Assembly: GCA_002455655.1 (NCBI GenBank)
Contig: DKLF01000136.1
Span: 1-28,320, forward strand
Source: Oscillibacter sp. UBA6647
Lineage (GTDB): Bacteria > Bacillota > Clostridia > Oscillospirales > Oscillospiraceae
Reading direction: 5' to 3'
Length of the DNA stretch: 28,320 nt
The number at the start of each line of letters is the position of its first letter. Within the stretch, counting starts at the first letter, position 1. The translations under genes and the position numbers were made by a program. Under the pieces are notes generated by a model, which worked only from the letters and a program-made list of their open reading frames with translations, made no database searches and was not told the DNA's origin. Positions 1 through 7,574 of this stretch are shown here, in pieces.

Positions 1-612
1 GAAAAACTGCGTCAGGCGGATATTCCCATTGTCTTTCTTCACGGCGCCTATGCCGAATTGGCGGGCGTCCCCTGCGTCTCCGACGACAATTACGGCGGCG
101 GCTATCAGTTGGCCCGTTATCTCATCGGAAAAGGACATAAAAACATTGCCGGAATCTTCAAAAGCGACGATATTCAAGGCCCCCAGCGCTACCATGGCGT
201 GGTCTGTGCCCTGCGGGACGCGGGCCTTCCCATCCGTGACGACAGCTTCCGCTGGTATGATACCCACGACCGGACAGTGCTGCTGGACCAACGCGATCCA
301 CAATTGCTCCGGCACCTTTTGGAGCCGCAGGACTCCGCCTCCACGGCAGTCATCTGCTATAACGATGAAATCGCCCACCTGCTGGTGCAGGCGCTGCTTT
401 CCATGAAGATCAGAATTCCGCAGGATATGGCTGTGGTCAGCTTCGACAACAGCTATTACAGTCAGATTGGCTCCACGCCCATCACCTCCCTGTGCCATAG
501 AAACAACAAGATGGGGCATGTCGCCGCCGAACAGTTGATTCATATGTTTCAGGGCTTGGGCGGCTCCTCTCATGCACTGGGTTGGGAGCTGATAGAGCGC
601 GCCAGCAGCTAA
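1..612 (+). CDS. AraR-like GntR/LacI-type sugar regulator, C-terminal ligand-binding domain (5' end outside window)
   Basis: The frame is open from base 1 to the TAA at 610-612, giving 203 visible residues with no start, so the gene begins before the window. The visible part is a LacI/periplasmic-binding-protein-type effector domain. Hallmarks are the SDDNYGGGYQLARYLIGKGH stretch, a YNDEIA segment and a VVSFDNS segment that lines the sugar pocket in this family. This arrangement is closest to AraR-type repressors, which carry a GntR winged helix in front of a LacI-like sugar-binding domain; the DNA-binding part cannot be seen here. It probably regulates a sugar-utilisation gene in response to a pentose or related sugar, but the ligand is inference. 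It ends 102 bases before the response regulator and runs the same way. A plain LacI-family protein is the alternative. Confidence 0.8.
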   Translation, partial: EKLRQADIPIVFLHGAYAELAGVPCVSDDNYGGGYQLARYLIGKGHKNIAGIFKSDDIQGPQRYHGVVCALRDAGLPIRDDSFRWYDTHDRTVLLDQRDPQLLRHLLEPQDSASTAVICYNDEIAHLLVQALLSMKIRIPQDMAVVSFDNSYYSQIGSTPITSLCHRNNKMGHVAAEQLIHMFQGLGGSSHALGWELIERASS

Positions 613-714
613 GCCCGACCAAATCTTGAATTTCGAAACCGCGATGGAAGTTTTCCGGCGGATATGGTATTCTGTTAAAAAAGGCGGCGGAGACCGTCTA
701 AGGGAGGGACCGTT

Positions 715-2337
715 TTGCTGCGCGTATTTTTGGTGGAGGACGAGAGCATCATCCGCGAGACTCTGCGGAACACGGTGCCTTGGGGGCAGTATGGATATAC
801 GTTTGCGGGGGAAGCCGGCGACGGTGAGCTTGCCCTGCCTATGATCCGCCAGACAAAGCCGGACGTGCTGATTACCGATATCCGGATGCCCTTTATGGAC
901 GGTCTGGCCCTAAGCAAGCTGGTGCTCAGCGAGCTGCCAAAAACAAAGGTCATCATTATCTCCGGCTATGACGACTTTGAGTATGCCCATCAGGCCATCG
1001 ACATCGGCGTGGAGCAGTTTTTGCTCAAGCCTGTTACCAAAAGCAAGCTTTTGGAGGTACTGGAGCATATCCGCGAAAAAATTGAGAGCGAGTGGGTTCA
1101 GGGCGGCTACCTGACCCAGTTTCATGTGGAGGCACAGGAATACGAGCAGTACGCCCGCCGCCGCTTTTTTGAGCAGGTGGTGGCCGGGCAGCTCTCCATC
1201 CAGCAGATTTACGAGCAGGCCGACCGGCTGGATCTGGACCTGCGGGCCCAGTGCTATACCATTGCCTTTTTCTCGATCCTGCCGGAAAAGCCGGGAGAAG
1301 CAGAACAGTACTCGGAGCCGGGGGCGCAGATTCGGGACGCGCTGCTGGAGCATTTTCTGAAATATCCGGAATATACCCTCCTGCGCTGGAATCTGACCAC
1401 CTACGCCGTGCTGCTCAAGGGGGACACCTCCCGGATGCCGGACTATATACGGCGGTGCATCGGCACCGTTCAGGGCCTATATGAGTCAGGCCCTTCCGAA
1501 ATGAGTTGGTACGTGGCGGTAGGAACCCCCACGCAACGGCTTAGCACGCTGCCCGTCTGCTTTGAAGAGGTATCCCGGCTGTGGGCGTACCGGCACATTG
1601 TGCCGGAGCGGCACGTTCTGACGAAGGACACCGTGGACTTTTTTGTCGGTACCGGCGGCGACGGCAATTTGACGCGGCTGGACGCAGCCAAGGTCAACCC
1701 TTCTATTTTGCTGGGAGTAATGCGCAGCGCCGGTGTGGAGGAAATCCCCAATTTTGTGGACGAGTATCTGGGCGGTATCGCGGAGGCCCTTGAATCAAAG
1801 CCCTTTTGCCAGTACCTCATGCTGAGCGCCCGCTTCACCGCCGCGGAGTACGCGCAGACACTGGGCTGTTCACAGGAAACGTTTTTAGAAAGTCTCGGCT
1901 GTCTGGAGCAGGTGGGCCGGAACGTCACCGCCGAAGAACTGAAAGAATACCTGAGCGAGATTTTAATCGCCGCGGCGGACCTGCGGGACAAAACCTCCAA
2001 CCGCCAGTACCACGGTCTTTTGCAGCAGGCGGTCCGCTATCTGGACCAGCACTATATGGAAAACGAACTTTCGCTGAACCGGGTGGCTCAGCAGGTCAAT
2101 ATCAGCCCCAACTATCTCTCCGCCGTATTCAGTCAGGAAATGGGCTGCACCCTGACGGAATACCTGACGGAAAAGCGGATGGAAAAGGCACGGGAGCTGC
2201 TGCGTTCCACCGCGAAGCGCTCCGGAGAAATTGCGTTTGAAGTGGGGTACAAGGACCCCCACTATTTCAGCTTCCTTTTCAAAAAAGCGCAGGGCTGTAC
2301 CCCCCGGGACTATCGCGCCGGGAGGGGCAGGCCATGA
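715..2337 (+). CDS. YesN-type response regulator with AraC DNA-binding domain
   Basis: This 540-residue protein has an N-terminal receiver domain (about 1-122) with the acidic pocket VEDE, phospho-acceptor Asp55 in LITDIRMP and Lys105 in LLKPV. A long poorly conserved linker follows, then a C-terminal AraC-type double helix-turn-helix (about 445-535) ending in the usual GYKDPHYFSFLFKK and TPRDYR motifs. It belongs to the YesN family of sugar-responsive activators. The TTG start at 715 is chosen because AGGGAGGG lies just upstream and the receiver domain begins immediately. A possible extended -10 (TG-n-TATTCT, 665-673) lies upstream without a convincing -35. The stop overlaps the kinase start as ATGA, so the two are translationally coupled. 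It should be phosphorylated by the downstream YesM-type kinase and activate transport or catabolic genes that are not identifiable here. Confidence 0.93.
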   Translation: MLRVFLVEDESIIRETLRNTVPWGQYGYTFAGEAGDGELALPMIRQTKPDVLITDIRMPFMDGLALSKLVLSELPKTKVIIISGYDDFEYAHQAIDIGVEQFLLKPVTKSKLLEVLEHIREKIESEWVQGGYLTQFHVEAQEYEQYARRRFFEQVVAGQLSIQQIYEQADRLDLDLRAQCYTIAFFSILPEKPGEAEQYSEPGAQIRDALLEHFLKYPEYTLLRWNLTTYAVLLKGDTSRMPDYIRRCIGTVQGLYESGPSEMSWYVAVGTPTQRLSTLPVCFEEVSRLWAYRHIVPERHVLTKDTVDFFVGTGGDGNLTRLDAAKVNPSILLGVMRSAGVEEIPNFVDEYLGGIAEALESKPFCQYLMLSARFTAAEYAQTLGCSQETFLESLGCLEQVGRNVTAEELKEYLSEILIAAADLRDKTSNRQYHGLLQQAVRYLDQHYMENELSLNRVAQQVNISPNYLSAVFSQEMGCTLTEYLTEKRMEKARELLRSTAKRSGEIAFEVGYKDPHYFSFLFKKAQGCTPRDYRAGRGRP

Positions 2338-3773
2338 AGCTGTTTGCCCGTGCGAACCAATCGCTTTCGGTCCAGAGCAACATGCGCCGGCTTCTGGTGT
2401 CCTTCGCCATGCCCGCCATCGTGATACTGGCGGCTATTTTGGGGCTGCTCACAGCCTACAACCGGCACTACGAGGGTCTTTTGCATAACGTGACCACGGC
2501 TTCGGAGTTCAATCAGGATTTCAAGGAAACCATCGACCTCAAGATGTATTACTATGTCATCGAAAGCCAGTATTCCGAAGGTCTTCCCATCGGAGAGGTG
2601 GAGGACGCCCAGCTTCTGGCCCGAAGCCTTCTGCGCACCACCACCCAGAAGGAGAGCCGTCTTGCAATTTCCAGCGTACTGGACCTGTGTGAAAATCTGG
2701 AGGAAAAGATTTTTCAGATCGAGACAATCCGAAGCTATGACGAGCGGCAGGCCCAGCTTGAAAATAACATCTATGTGCTCACCGCCCTGATTCAGGAATA
2801 TATGTATACCTACCTCTATCACGAAGCAGTTTATCTGAACACCCTGCAAACACAGTTCTCCCACCAGATTTTCGTGGAGGTTGTGCTTGTGACGGTTCTC
2901 ATCATCGCTCTGGTGCTGCTTTCCACCCGGCGAAGCTTCCGTCTGGGGCAATCCATCACGGGGCCGATTGTAAATCTGTGCGACCGGGTGGAGGCCATCA
3001 GCACGGGGGACTTAAACGCCCACACGCCGGTGCAGTCCGAAATGTACGAAATTCAGACCCTCAGCGTGGGCGTGGAGCAAATGGTAAGCCGTCTCAACGC
3101 CCAAATCCGGGAGAACACCCAAAAGCAGGCCACGCTGCGGCGAACGGAGCTGGCGCTGCTTCAATCTCAGATTAACCCCCACTTTTTGTACAATACCATG
3201 GATACCATCATCTGGCTCATCGAAGCGGACAAGACGCAGGAGGCGGTGGAGATGGTTTCCAATCTCTCCGACTTTTTCCGCCATTCCCTGAGCAAGGGCC
3301 GGGACGTCATCTCTTTGCAGGAGGAGGGCCGCCATGTTTGCAGCTATCTTCAAATCCAGCAGGTGCGCTATAAGGATATTCTGCATTACACCGTCAACCT
3401 TGCCCCGGAGCTGGGGGAATTTCTGATTCCAAAGCTGACGTTGCAGCCGCTGGTGGAAAACGCCCTCTATCACGGGATCAAAATGAAGCGAGGGCTGGGC
3501 CACATCTATGTGGTGGGCCGGGCGGAGGACGGCGACGTGGTGCTTCAGGTGACGGATGACGGCGTGGGGATTCCGCCCCAGCGGCTGGAGGAACTGCGTC
3601 AGGCTATGGCCCGGGGAGAGCGGGTGGGATTCGGTCTCTCCACGGTGCATGAGCGCATCCGGCTGTTCTTCGGCCCGGGCTACGGGCTGACGCTCACCAG
3701 CCGCGAAGGAATCGGCACCACCGTGACAGTTCGGATTCCGAAACGCTTTTTGCAGGAGGAAAGCACGCCATGA
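2334..3773 (+). CDS. YesM-type sensor histidine kinase (His_kinase/HATPase_c)
   Basis: This 479-residue membrane kinase has transmembrane helix 1 at about residues 20-40, an extracellular sensor region to about 177, transmembrane helix 2 at about 178-199 and a HAMP linker to about 255. The LytS/YesM-type kinase core has phospho-acceptor His283 in QINPHFLYNT. The ATPase domain shows the N box (VENALYHGI, Asn376), G1 box (DDGVGIP) and G2 box (GFGLSTVHERI). Its start overlaps the response-regulator stop, and its end overlaps the binding-protein start at 3770, both as ATGA, so the three genes form one transcript. The family phosphorylates YesN-like regulators. The extracytoplasmic domain probably receives its signal from the lipoprotein encoded next, as known for clostridial sugar-binding-protein/LytS pairs; that pairing is inferred from gene order. 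Confidence 0.93.
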   Translation: MKLFARANQSLSVQSNMRRLLVSFAMPAIVILAAILGLLTAYNRHYEGLLHNVTTASEFNQDFKETIDLKMYYYVIESQYSEGLPIGEVEDAQLLARSLLRTTTQKESRLAISSVLDLCENLEEKIFQIETIRSYDERQAQLENNIYVLTALIQEYMYTYLYHEAVYLNTLQTQFSHQIFVEVVLVTVLIIALVLLSTRRSFRLGQSITGPIVNLCDRVEAISTGDLNAHTPVQSEMYEIQTLSVGVEQMVSRLNAQIRENTQKQATLRRTELALLQSQINPHFLYNTMDTIIWLIEADKTQEAVEMVSNLSDFFRHSLSKGRDVISLQEEGRHVCSYLQIQQVRYKDILHYTVNLAPELGEFLIPKLTLQPLVENALYHGIKMKRGLGHIYVVGRAEDGDVVLQVTDDGVGIPPQRLEELRQAMARGERVGFGLSTVHERIRLFFGPGYGLTLTSREGIGTTVTVRIPKRFLQEESTP

Positions 3774-4759
3774 AGATACGATGGATACTGCCCGCGTTGA
3801 TTTCGGCGGTGATTTTGTCCGGCTGCGCCGGACAGACGCCTTCTCCCCCGCCCGAGGATGCTTTGATTGTTGTGGGCATTTCTCAGGTCGGAGCCGAATC
3901 CGACTGGCGGGTGGCCAACTCCGAATCCATGAAAGCGGTTTTCACCGAGAGCGGCGGCTATCGCCTTCTGTTTGAGGACGCCAAGCAAAAGCAGGAAAAC
4001 CAGATCACCGCTATCCGCAAATTCATTCAGCAAAAGGTGGACTATATCGTGCTGCTGCCCCTGCGGGAAACCGGCTGGGATTCCGTGCTTCAGGAGGCCA
4101 AAGACGCCGGAATTCCGGTGATTGTGGCTGATCGGATGGTGGACGTGAAGGATGAAACGCTTTTTATCGCCCATGTGGGGTCCAACTTCCGCATGGAGGG
4201 GGAAAAAGCGGTGGCCTGGCTGGAGGACTATGCCCGCTCCCGAGGAAAGGAAACTCTGAATATCATTCATATTCAGGGCACAATGGGCTCCACCGCCCAG
4301 ATTGGCCGCACAGCGGCGCTGGAGCAGGTCTTGGAAAGCCACGCTGACTGGACGCTGCAGGTCCGGCTGGACGGGGATTTCACGCAGGCCAAGACCTATG
4401 AAGAAGTGAAACAATACCTGTCCGAACAAGAAGTTCCCCCTGAGATTGATGTGGTCTACTGTGAAAATGACAACGAGGCCTTCGGCGCCATTCAAGCGCT
4501 GGAAGAAGCCGGATATACCTGCGGCGAAGGCGGCATCGCCGTCATCTCGTTTGACGCCACTCGCAACTGCCTTACACAGTGCCTGAACGGGAAAATTTCT
4601 CTGGCGGTGGAGTGCAATCCCCTGCTTGGTCCGCTGACAGCGGGCGTCATCCGGATTCTCGAGGCCGGCGGCACCCCTGAAAAAGAGCACTATATCGAAG
4701 AACGTTCCTTTACAAAAGAAACGCTGACGGAGGAATTGATTTCCGCTCGGCTCTATTGA
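3770..4759 (+). CDS. YtfQ-like sugar-binding lipoprotein, probable sensor partner of the kinase
   Basis: This 329-residue lipoprotein has a signal peptide ending in the lipobox LSGC with Cys19 as lipidation site. It is a type-I periplasmic binding protein (Peripla_BP_4). The mature part opens with VGISQVGAESDWRVANSES and continues with KQKQENQITAIRKFIQQKVD, both strongly reminiscent of the galactofuranose-binding protein YtfQ. Later motifs (PVIVADRMVDVKD and an ENDNEAFGAIQALEEAG segment) match the two-lobed fold. It overlaps the kinase by four bases and is followed by a hairpin, with no permease or ATPase genes after it. A binding protein coupled to a kinase rather than to a transporter suggests a sensing role, although it could still feed a transporter encoded elsewhere. 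A furanose-type ligand is plausible but unproven. Confidence 0.88.
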   Translation: MKIRWILPALISAVILSGCAGQTPSPPPEDALIVVGISQVGAESDWRVANSESMKAVFTESGGYRLLFEDAKQKQENQITAIRKFIQQKVDYIVLLPLRETGWDSVLQEAKDAGIPVIVADRMVDVKDETLFIAHVGSNFRMEGEKAVAWLEDYARSRGKETLNIIHIQGTMGSTAQIGRTAALEQVLESHADWTLQVRLDGDFTQAKTYEEVKQYLSEQEVPPEIDVVYCENDNEAFGAIQALEEAGYTCGEGGIAVISFDATRNCLTQCLNGKISLAVECNPLLGPLTAGVIRILEAGGTPEKEHYIEERSFTKETLTEELISARLY

Positions 4760-4760
4760 G

Positions 4761-4798
4761 TTCGGCGGCTTTCTTTGGTGTCGATTCAAGCCGCCGAA
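4761..4798 (+). terminator. GC-rich hairpin after the sensor operon
   Basis: An 11-bp perfect inverted repeat (TTCGGCGGCTT at 4761-4771 and AAGCCGCCGAA at 4788-4798) begins one base after the lipoprotein stop. It has no clean T tract, so it may act as a 3' stabiliser together with the next hairpin. Confidence 0.55.
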
Positions 4799-4816
4799 GA
4801 AAGCTTTAAAAAAAGG

Positions 4817-4845
4817 AAAGGACAGAGATATAATCTCTGTCCTTT
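4817..4845. terminator. Bidirectional terminator between converging transcripts
   Basis: A 13-bp perfect stem (AAAGGACAGAGAT at 4817-4829, ATCTCTGTCCTTT at 4833-4845) with a 3-base loop. On the minus strand it is followed by a run of seven T. On the plus strand the T tract is weaker (CTGCTTTT). It lies between the converging lipoprotein gene and the TRAP/dehydrogenase remnant, and best fits as the terminator of the latter. Confidence 0.85.
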
Positions 4846-4891
4846 CTGCTTTTCCTCGGATGTAATCAACGCCCGCTTCCGCAGGCTGCTC

Positions 4892-5365
4892 CTAGCTGCA
4901 TAGAAATCCGCCATCCACCTGAATGACGTTCCCCGAAAGATAATCCGATGCGGCAGAGGCCAGAAAAACGGTTACGCCCTTCATATCCTCTCCCCTGCCC
5001 CAGCGCCCCGCAGGAATGCGCCCGGTAATCCGCGCGCCAACCTCGCTGACCATAAGGTCATGGCTCAGCTCCGTCTCCATATACCCCGGCGCGATGGCAT
5101 TCACGTTGATTCCGCGGGGCATCCATTCGTTGGACAACGCCTTCGTCAATTGAACAACTCCGCCCTTGCTGGCAGAATAGGCCGCCACATTCTGCCCTCC
5201 GAAAAAAGATTCGCCCTGTGCCACCATCTTCTGAAAAATCATAAAGGGCGCCAGCGTTGTGTTGCAAAACATGAAATAGTAAAGCACGGACACCATCAGC
5301 GAATAAGCGATGGGAATATTCAGACAAAAGAGGACCAGCAAAATAATCAGCGGTATAAAGTTCAT
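4892..5365 (-). pseudogene. In-frame fusion of TRAP large permease (DctM) N-terminus to KduD-like dehydrogenase C-terminus
   Basis: This 157-codon frame joins two unrelated proteins. The first 53 or so codons (5365 down to about 5207) are the start of a TRAP large permease: a membrane helix followed by a QKMVAQGESF segment typical of DctM N-termini. From about codon 54 the sequence is the last third of a short-chain dehydrogenase. It has the catalytic YSASKGG motif, then NVNAIAPGYMET, RIPAGRWG and a C-terminal VDGG, which match 2-deoxy-gluconate 3-dehydrogenase (KduD). The dehydrogenase lacks its NAD-binding Rossmann part (about 150 residues) and the permease lacks most of its helices, so neither can work. 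The junction falls in the codons for Ser-Phe-Phe (5201-5209), where both parent families carry SF. The start overlaps the dctQ stop as ATGA, showing that this is the true dctM start. Confidence 0.85.
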
Positions 5366-5868
5366 TCGACGTCTCCCCCCTCATTCTCTGCAGCACTGGT
5401 TTTGAATGCCTTGATATCCTCCGCCACACGCTTTGCCGTATAGTAGGTCATACACGCAAAACTGATTGCAATGGGTATGTCGTAAACCGTGTAGGAGGGC
5501 TGAAGGCTCAGCGACACCTTGTTGGCCGCACTCATGGCAAACCTCCAGCCAAGCGCACACATCACGGCGCAGATTACAACCTGCGCGATATCAATCATCA
5601 GTGTAGCCGTCTTATTGATTTTGGGAGGAAACAGATTGATTAAGATATCCACGCTGATGAGGCTGCCCCGCTCCTTGCAGCAGACCGCCGCCCCAATAAA
5701 AATTGTCCAGATAAAGCCGATTGCAGCAACTTCTTCGCTCCACACAAGGGAGCGGCCCGTGGTAAATCGAAGGATTACATTGAAAAAAACCACTGATATC
5801 ATGATGACAAACGCAGCTCCGGAAACCGTCTCCAAGATATGATTGCCGATCCACCTAAATAATTTCAT
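5362..5868 (-). CDS. dctQ: TRAP transporter small permease subunit (DctQ family)
   Basis: This 168-residue protein has four predicted membrane helices, the usual DctQ topology, with the family-like segment FNVILRFTTGRSLVWSEEV in the first half. In intact TRAP systems DctQ pairs with the large permease DctM and the extracytoplasmic binding protein DctP to import organic or sugar acids with sodium. The ATG at 5868 is preferred over an in-frame start further upstream because AAGGAG lies nine bases before it and the hydrophobic start MKLFRWIG fits the family. Its stop overlaps the dctM start. Both partner genes are broken here, so the subunit is probably orphaned even though its own reading frame is intact. 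Confidence 0.88.
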   Translation of the reverse strand: MKLFRWIGNHILETVSGAAFVIMISVVFFNVILRFTTGRSLVWSEEVAAIGFIWTIFIGAAVCCKERGSLISVDILINLFPPKINKTATLMIDIAQVVICAVMCALGWRFAMSAANKVSLSLQPSYTVYDIPIAISFACMTYYTAKRVAEDIKAFKTSAAENEGGDVE

Positions 5869-5891
5869 AGCACCCAACTCCTTTTTTGCCT

Positions 5892-5934
5892 GCCGGCAGA
5901 CCGCTTGCAAATCGGCCTGCCGGCGGACATTCCC
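5892..5934 (-). promoter_or_regulatory. Intercistronic hairpin between dctP remnant and dctQ
   Basis: An inverted repeat GCCGGCAG (5892-5899)/CTGCCGGC (5927-5934) with an extra CCG/CGG inside lies in the 159-base gap between dctP and dctQ. No T tract follows on the minus strand. Such hairpins often stabilise the binding-protein message or reduce read-through into the permease genes; that role is inferred. Confidence 0.5.
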
Positions 5935-6027
5935 GCCCGGTCCAAATTTATGTAATGGGAAACTTTCCGTGTTTTCCTGTTTCTTTGCAAGCGGCGTGCC
6001 CTACGCCGCCCGGTTCTTTCTATCTTC

Positions 6028-6420
6028 TTATTTCAGGATAGCGGATACGGTGTCGTACAGCCCGTCGGACCAGCCACTGATATTCCCGTAGACGGACTTT
6101 GTAGCTTCCACAAACGCGTCGTGGTCCGCTTCATAGAACTTAACGCCCTCGTCCTCCAGCATGGTCTGGAACCCCTTCTCGTCCACCGTTACTCTGTCAA
6201 TGGTGACCTGTGCCGCATTGTCAATTTCTTCCTGAAGAATCTCCTGATACTCTGCGGGCATGGAGTTGAAGTAATCGGCGGACATATTCACACTCCAGAT
6301 GGCCATAATGTGCTTGTCCAGCGTGATATTCTTGCAGGCCTCATAGATTTTGGAACTGTAAAGCGTGGAAAGCGGAGCCTCACAGCCGTTGCATACGCCC
6401 TGCTGCAACGCGCTGTACAC
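6028..6420 (-). pseudogene. TRAP substrate-binding protein (DctP) C-terminal remnant
   Basis: About 130 codons encode the C-terminal part of a DctP-family solute receptor. The motif VYSALQQGVCNGCEAPLSTL corresponds to the conserved family segment ALQQGVVDGQENP. The frame ends with the TAA at 6028-6030 upstream of dctQ, the usual P-Q-M order. Full-length DctP proteins are about 330 residues, so some 200 residues including the signal peptide are missing. Upstream of the GTG at 6420 the frame runs only three codons (T-S-P) to a stop, and the opposite strand there already reads as a different protein. A functional receptor is excluded. The remnant sits at a junction with a GntR-type gene. Confidence 0.85.
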
Positions 6421-6692
6421 CGGAGAAGTTTAACGCGCTTCTGGAAGGGCTGGACATTTATGTGGCCCAAAACTGTGGAAACGACGTATTTTACAAGCTG
6501 ATGCAAACCATTATCCTGCTGCGCCGGGAGGCAGCATTGAAAATTCTGGAATCCCCCTACGAACGTAAGAGTTCCGTCGAAAAACGGAGTCTGGTGGCTC
6601 TGGAATTCGAGCGGGGCGACTGCAAGTCTGTGAACAAAGCGATGAGCGCCTTTTTTGACGCCTCTGTGAAGGATTTTACGTTCAGCTCATAA
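6420..6692 (+). pseudogene. GntR-family regulator (FCD domain) C-terminal remnant
   Basis: From about 6420 to the TAA at 6690-6692 the plus strand encodes about 90 codons beginning PEKFNALLEGLDIYVAQNCG and ending near AMSAFFDAS. This matches the last three helices of the FadR-type FCD effector domain, including the region before the GN motif and the closing RSLVALEFERGD segment. The winged-helix domain and the first part of the FCD domain are absent and no start codon with a ribosome site is available. GntR/FCD regulators are commonly divergent from TRAP operons for hexuronates or related acids. One deletion that removed the shared divergent promoter and both 5' ends would produce exactly this arrangement with the dctP remnant. 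Confidence 0.78.
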
Positions 6693-6770
6693 TGCCCGCC
6701 CTTTATTCATGCACAGCAGGCTTGGCTTGACCGACCCGCTGACAGCAGGCGTCAGGCAACCCCCGCAAAA

Positions 6771-6812
6771 AACGGCAGTTCCCCCTGAGACTTCTCAAGG
6801 GGAACTGCCGTT
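6771..6812. terminator. Strong bidirectional terminator
   Basis: A 14-bp perfect stem (AACGGCAGTTCCCC at 6771-6784, GGGGAACTGCCGTT at 6799-6812) is flanked by a T-rich run on the plus side and by six T on the minus strand. It lies between the regulator remnant and the converging RNHCP gene and can serve both. Confidence 0.92.
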
Positions 6813-6907
6813 TCTTTATTGATACAAAACTAAGTGCAGCCATCATTCCACGCCGCATCAACGCCCGTGGACCTGGTCTTCCAGCAGGCTGCTTTGCCCG
6901 CTTCTGG

Positions 6908-7336
6908 TCACTTCAACAAGCTGCCCTCGCCGCCCATTAAGGCCACCATCTCCTCTATGCGTTCCAGCGGAAACGGCGGCTCACACAGAGGCTTCATCGC
7001 AATGCTCATAAGCTTCATTGGATTATCGTCCGCCGCAACACGGTTAGAAGAAAGAGCACCGCAAACACGGCATCGGTGAATCACTGCCCATTCGCCGCCC
7101 TTGCGCACCCAGACAGCCACAGGCTCCATCACTCCGCCGCAGTTGGCTTCCCGATCCCCCGGTTCAATGTCCACATGCTGACTGGATAGGCAGTTCGGGC
7201 AGTGATTCCGGTGATTGCTCCCCGCGCCCAGAGGAAACACCTGCCTTCCGCAGACCTTGCAGGTAAATACATCGTTGCAGGCATGCGTTTTAAAATAACC
7301 TTTTTCATATTGTCTGCGCTTGTTCTCACGGTTCAT
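6908..7336 (-). CDS. RNHCP domain zinc-binding protein
   Basis: This 142-residue soluble protein has two CxxC pairs. The first is TCKVCG, the second is in the family-defining RNHCPNC motif, and a further pair (RCRVCG) lies at about two thirds of the length, before a C-terminal helix. This is the small RNHCP family of unknown function, probably a zinc ribbon. The ATG at 7336 is chosen because GGAGG stands about ten bases upstream and the conserved part begins soon after; a longer frame to 7402 exists without a better ribosome site. No operon partner is visible. Pirin lies upstream in the same direction, 238 bases away, with an inverted repeat in between. Confidence 0.85.
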   Translation of the reverse strand: MNRENKRRQYEKGYFKTHACNDVFTCKVCGRQVFPLGAGSNHRNHCPNCLSSQHVDIEPGDREANCGGVMEPVAVWVRKGGEWAVIHRCRVCGALSSNRVAADDNPMKLMSIAMKPLCEPPFPLERIEEMVALMGGEGSLLK

Positions 7337-7475
7337 AAAAGTATATCCTCCAAAAAGTAAATTATCTTCCTTTTGGGAGGAATGCGGGATTATCTGTCGC
7401 AAACCTCCCGGTTTGCAACAATCTCCACATAATTCATCTTTTTCAAAAAGTCGTTCCTTTCAGAATTTTTTATTT

Positions 7476-7492
7476 TGGTAATGTCATTACCA
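7476..7492. promoter_or_regulatory. Perfect inverted repeat, candidate operator upstream of RNHCP gene
   Basis: TGGTAATG (7476-7483) and CATTACCA (7485-7492) form a perfect 8+8 repeat around a single T, in an AT-rich stretch 140 bases upstream of the RNHCP start. The symmetry and 1-base centre suit a dimeric repressor site better than a terminator. No regulator gene is adjacent, so the assignment is tentative. Confidence 0.4.
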
Positions 7493-7574
7493 TCTAATAA
7501 TTGTAACACAGAAAAGCCCAGAGGAAAAGAAAAATTTTCTTGTCGGATTTTGACCGGCAGATCGTTTTCCTCTC

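Noticed and set aside
7390..7570. Minus-strand open stretch of about 60 codons between pirin and RNHCP ending in ...MNYVEIVANREVCDR
   Set aside because: It looks somewhat protein-like, but it overlaps the pirin 3' end, has no ribosome site or family match, and runs through the perfect inverted repeat. I treat it as chance in AT-rich DNA.
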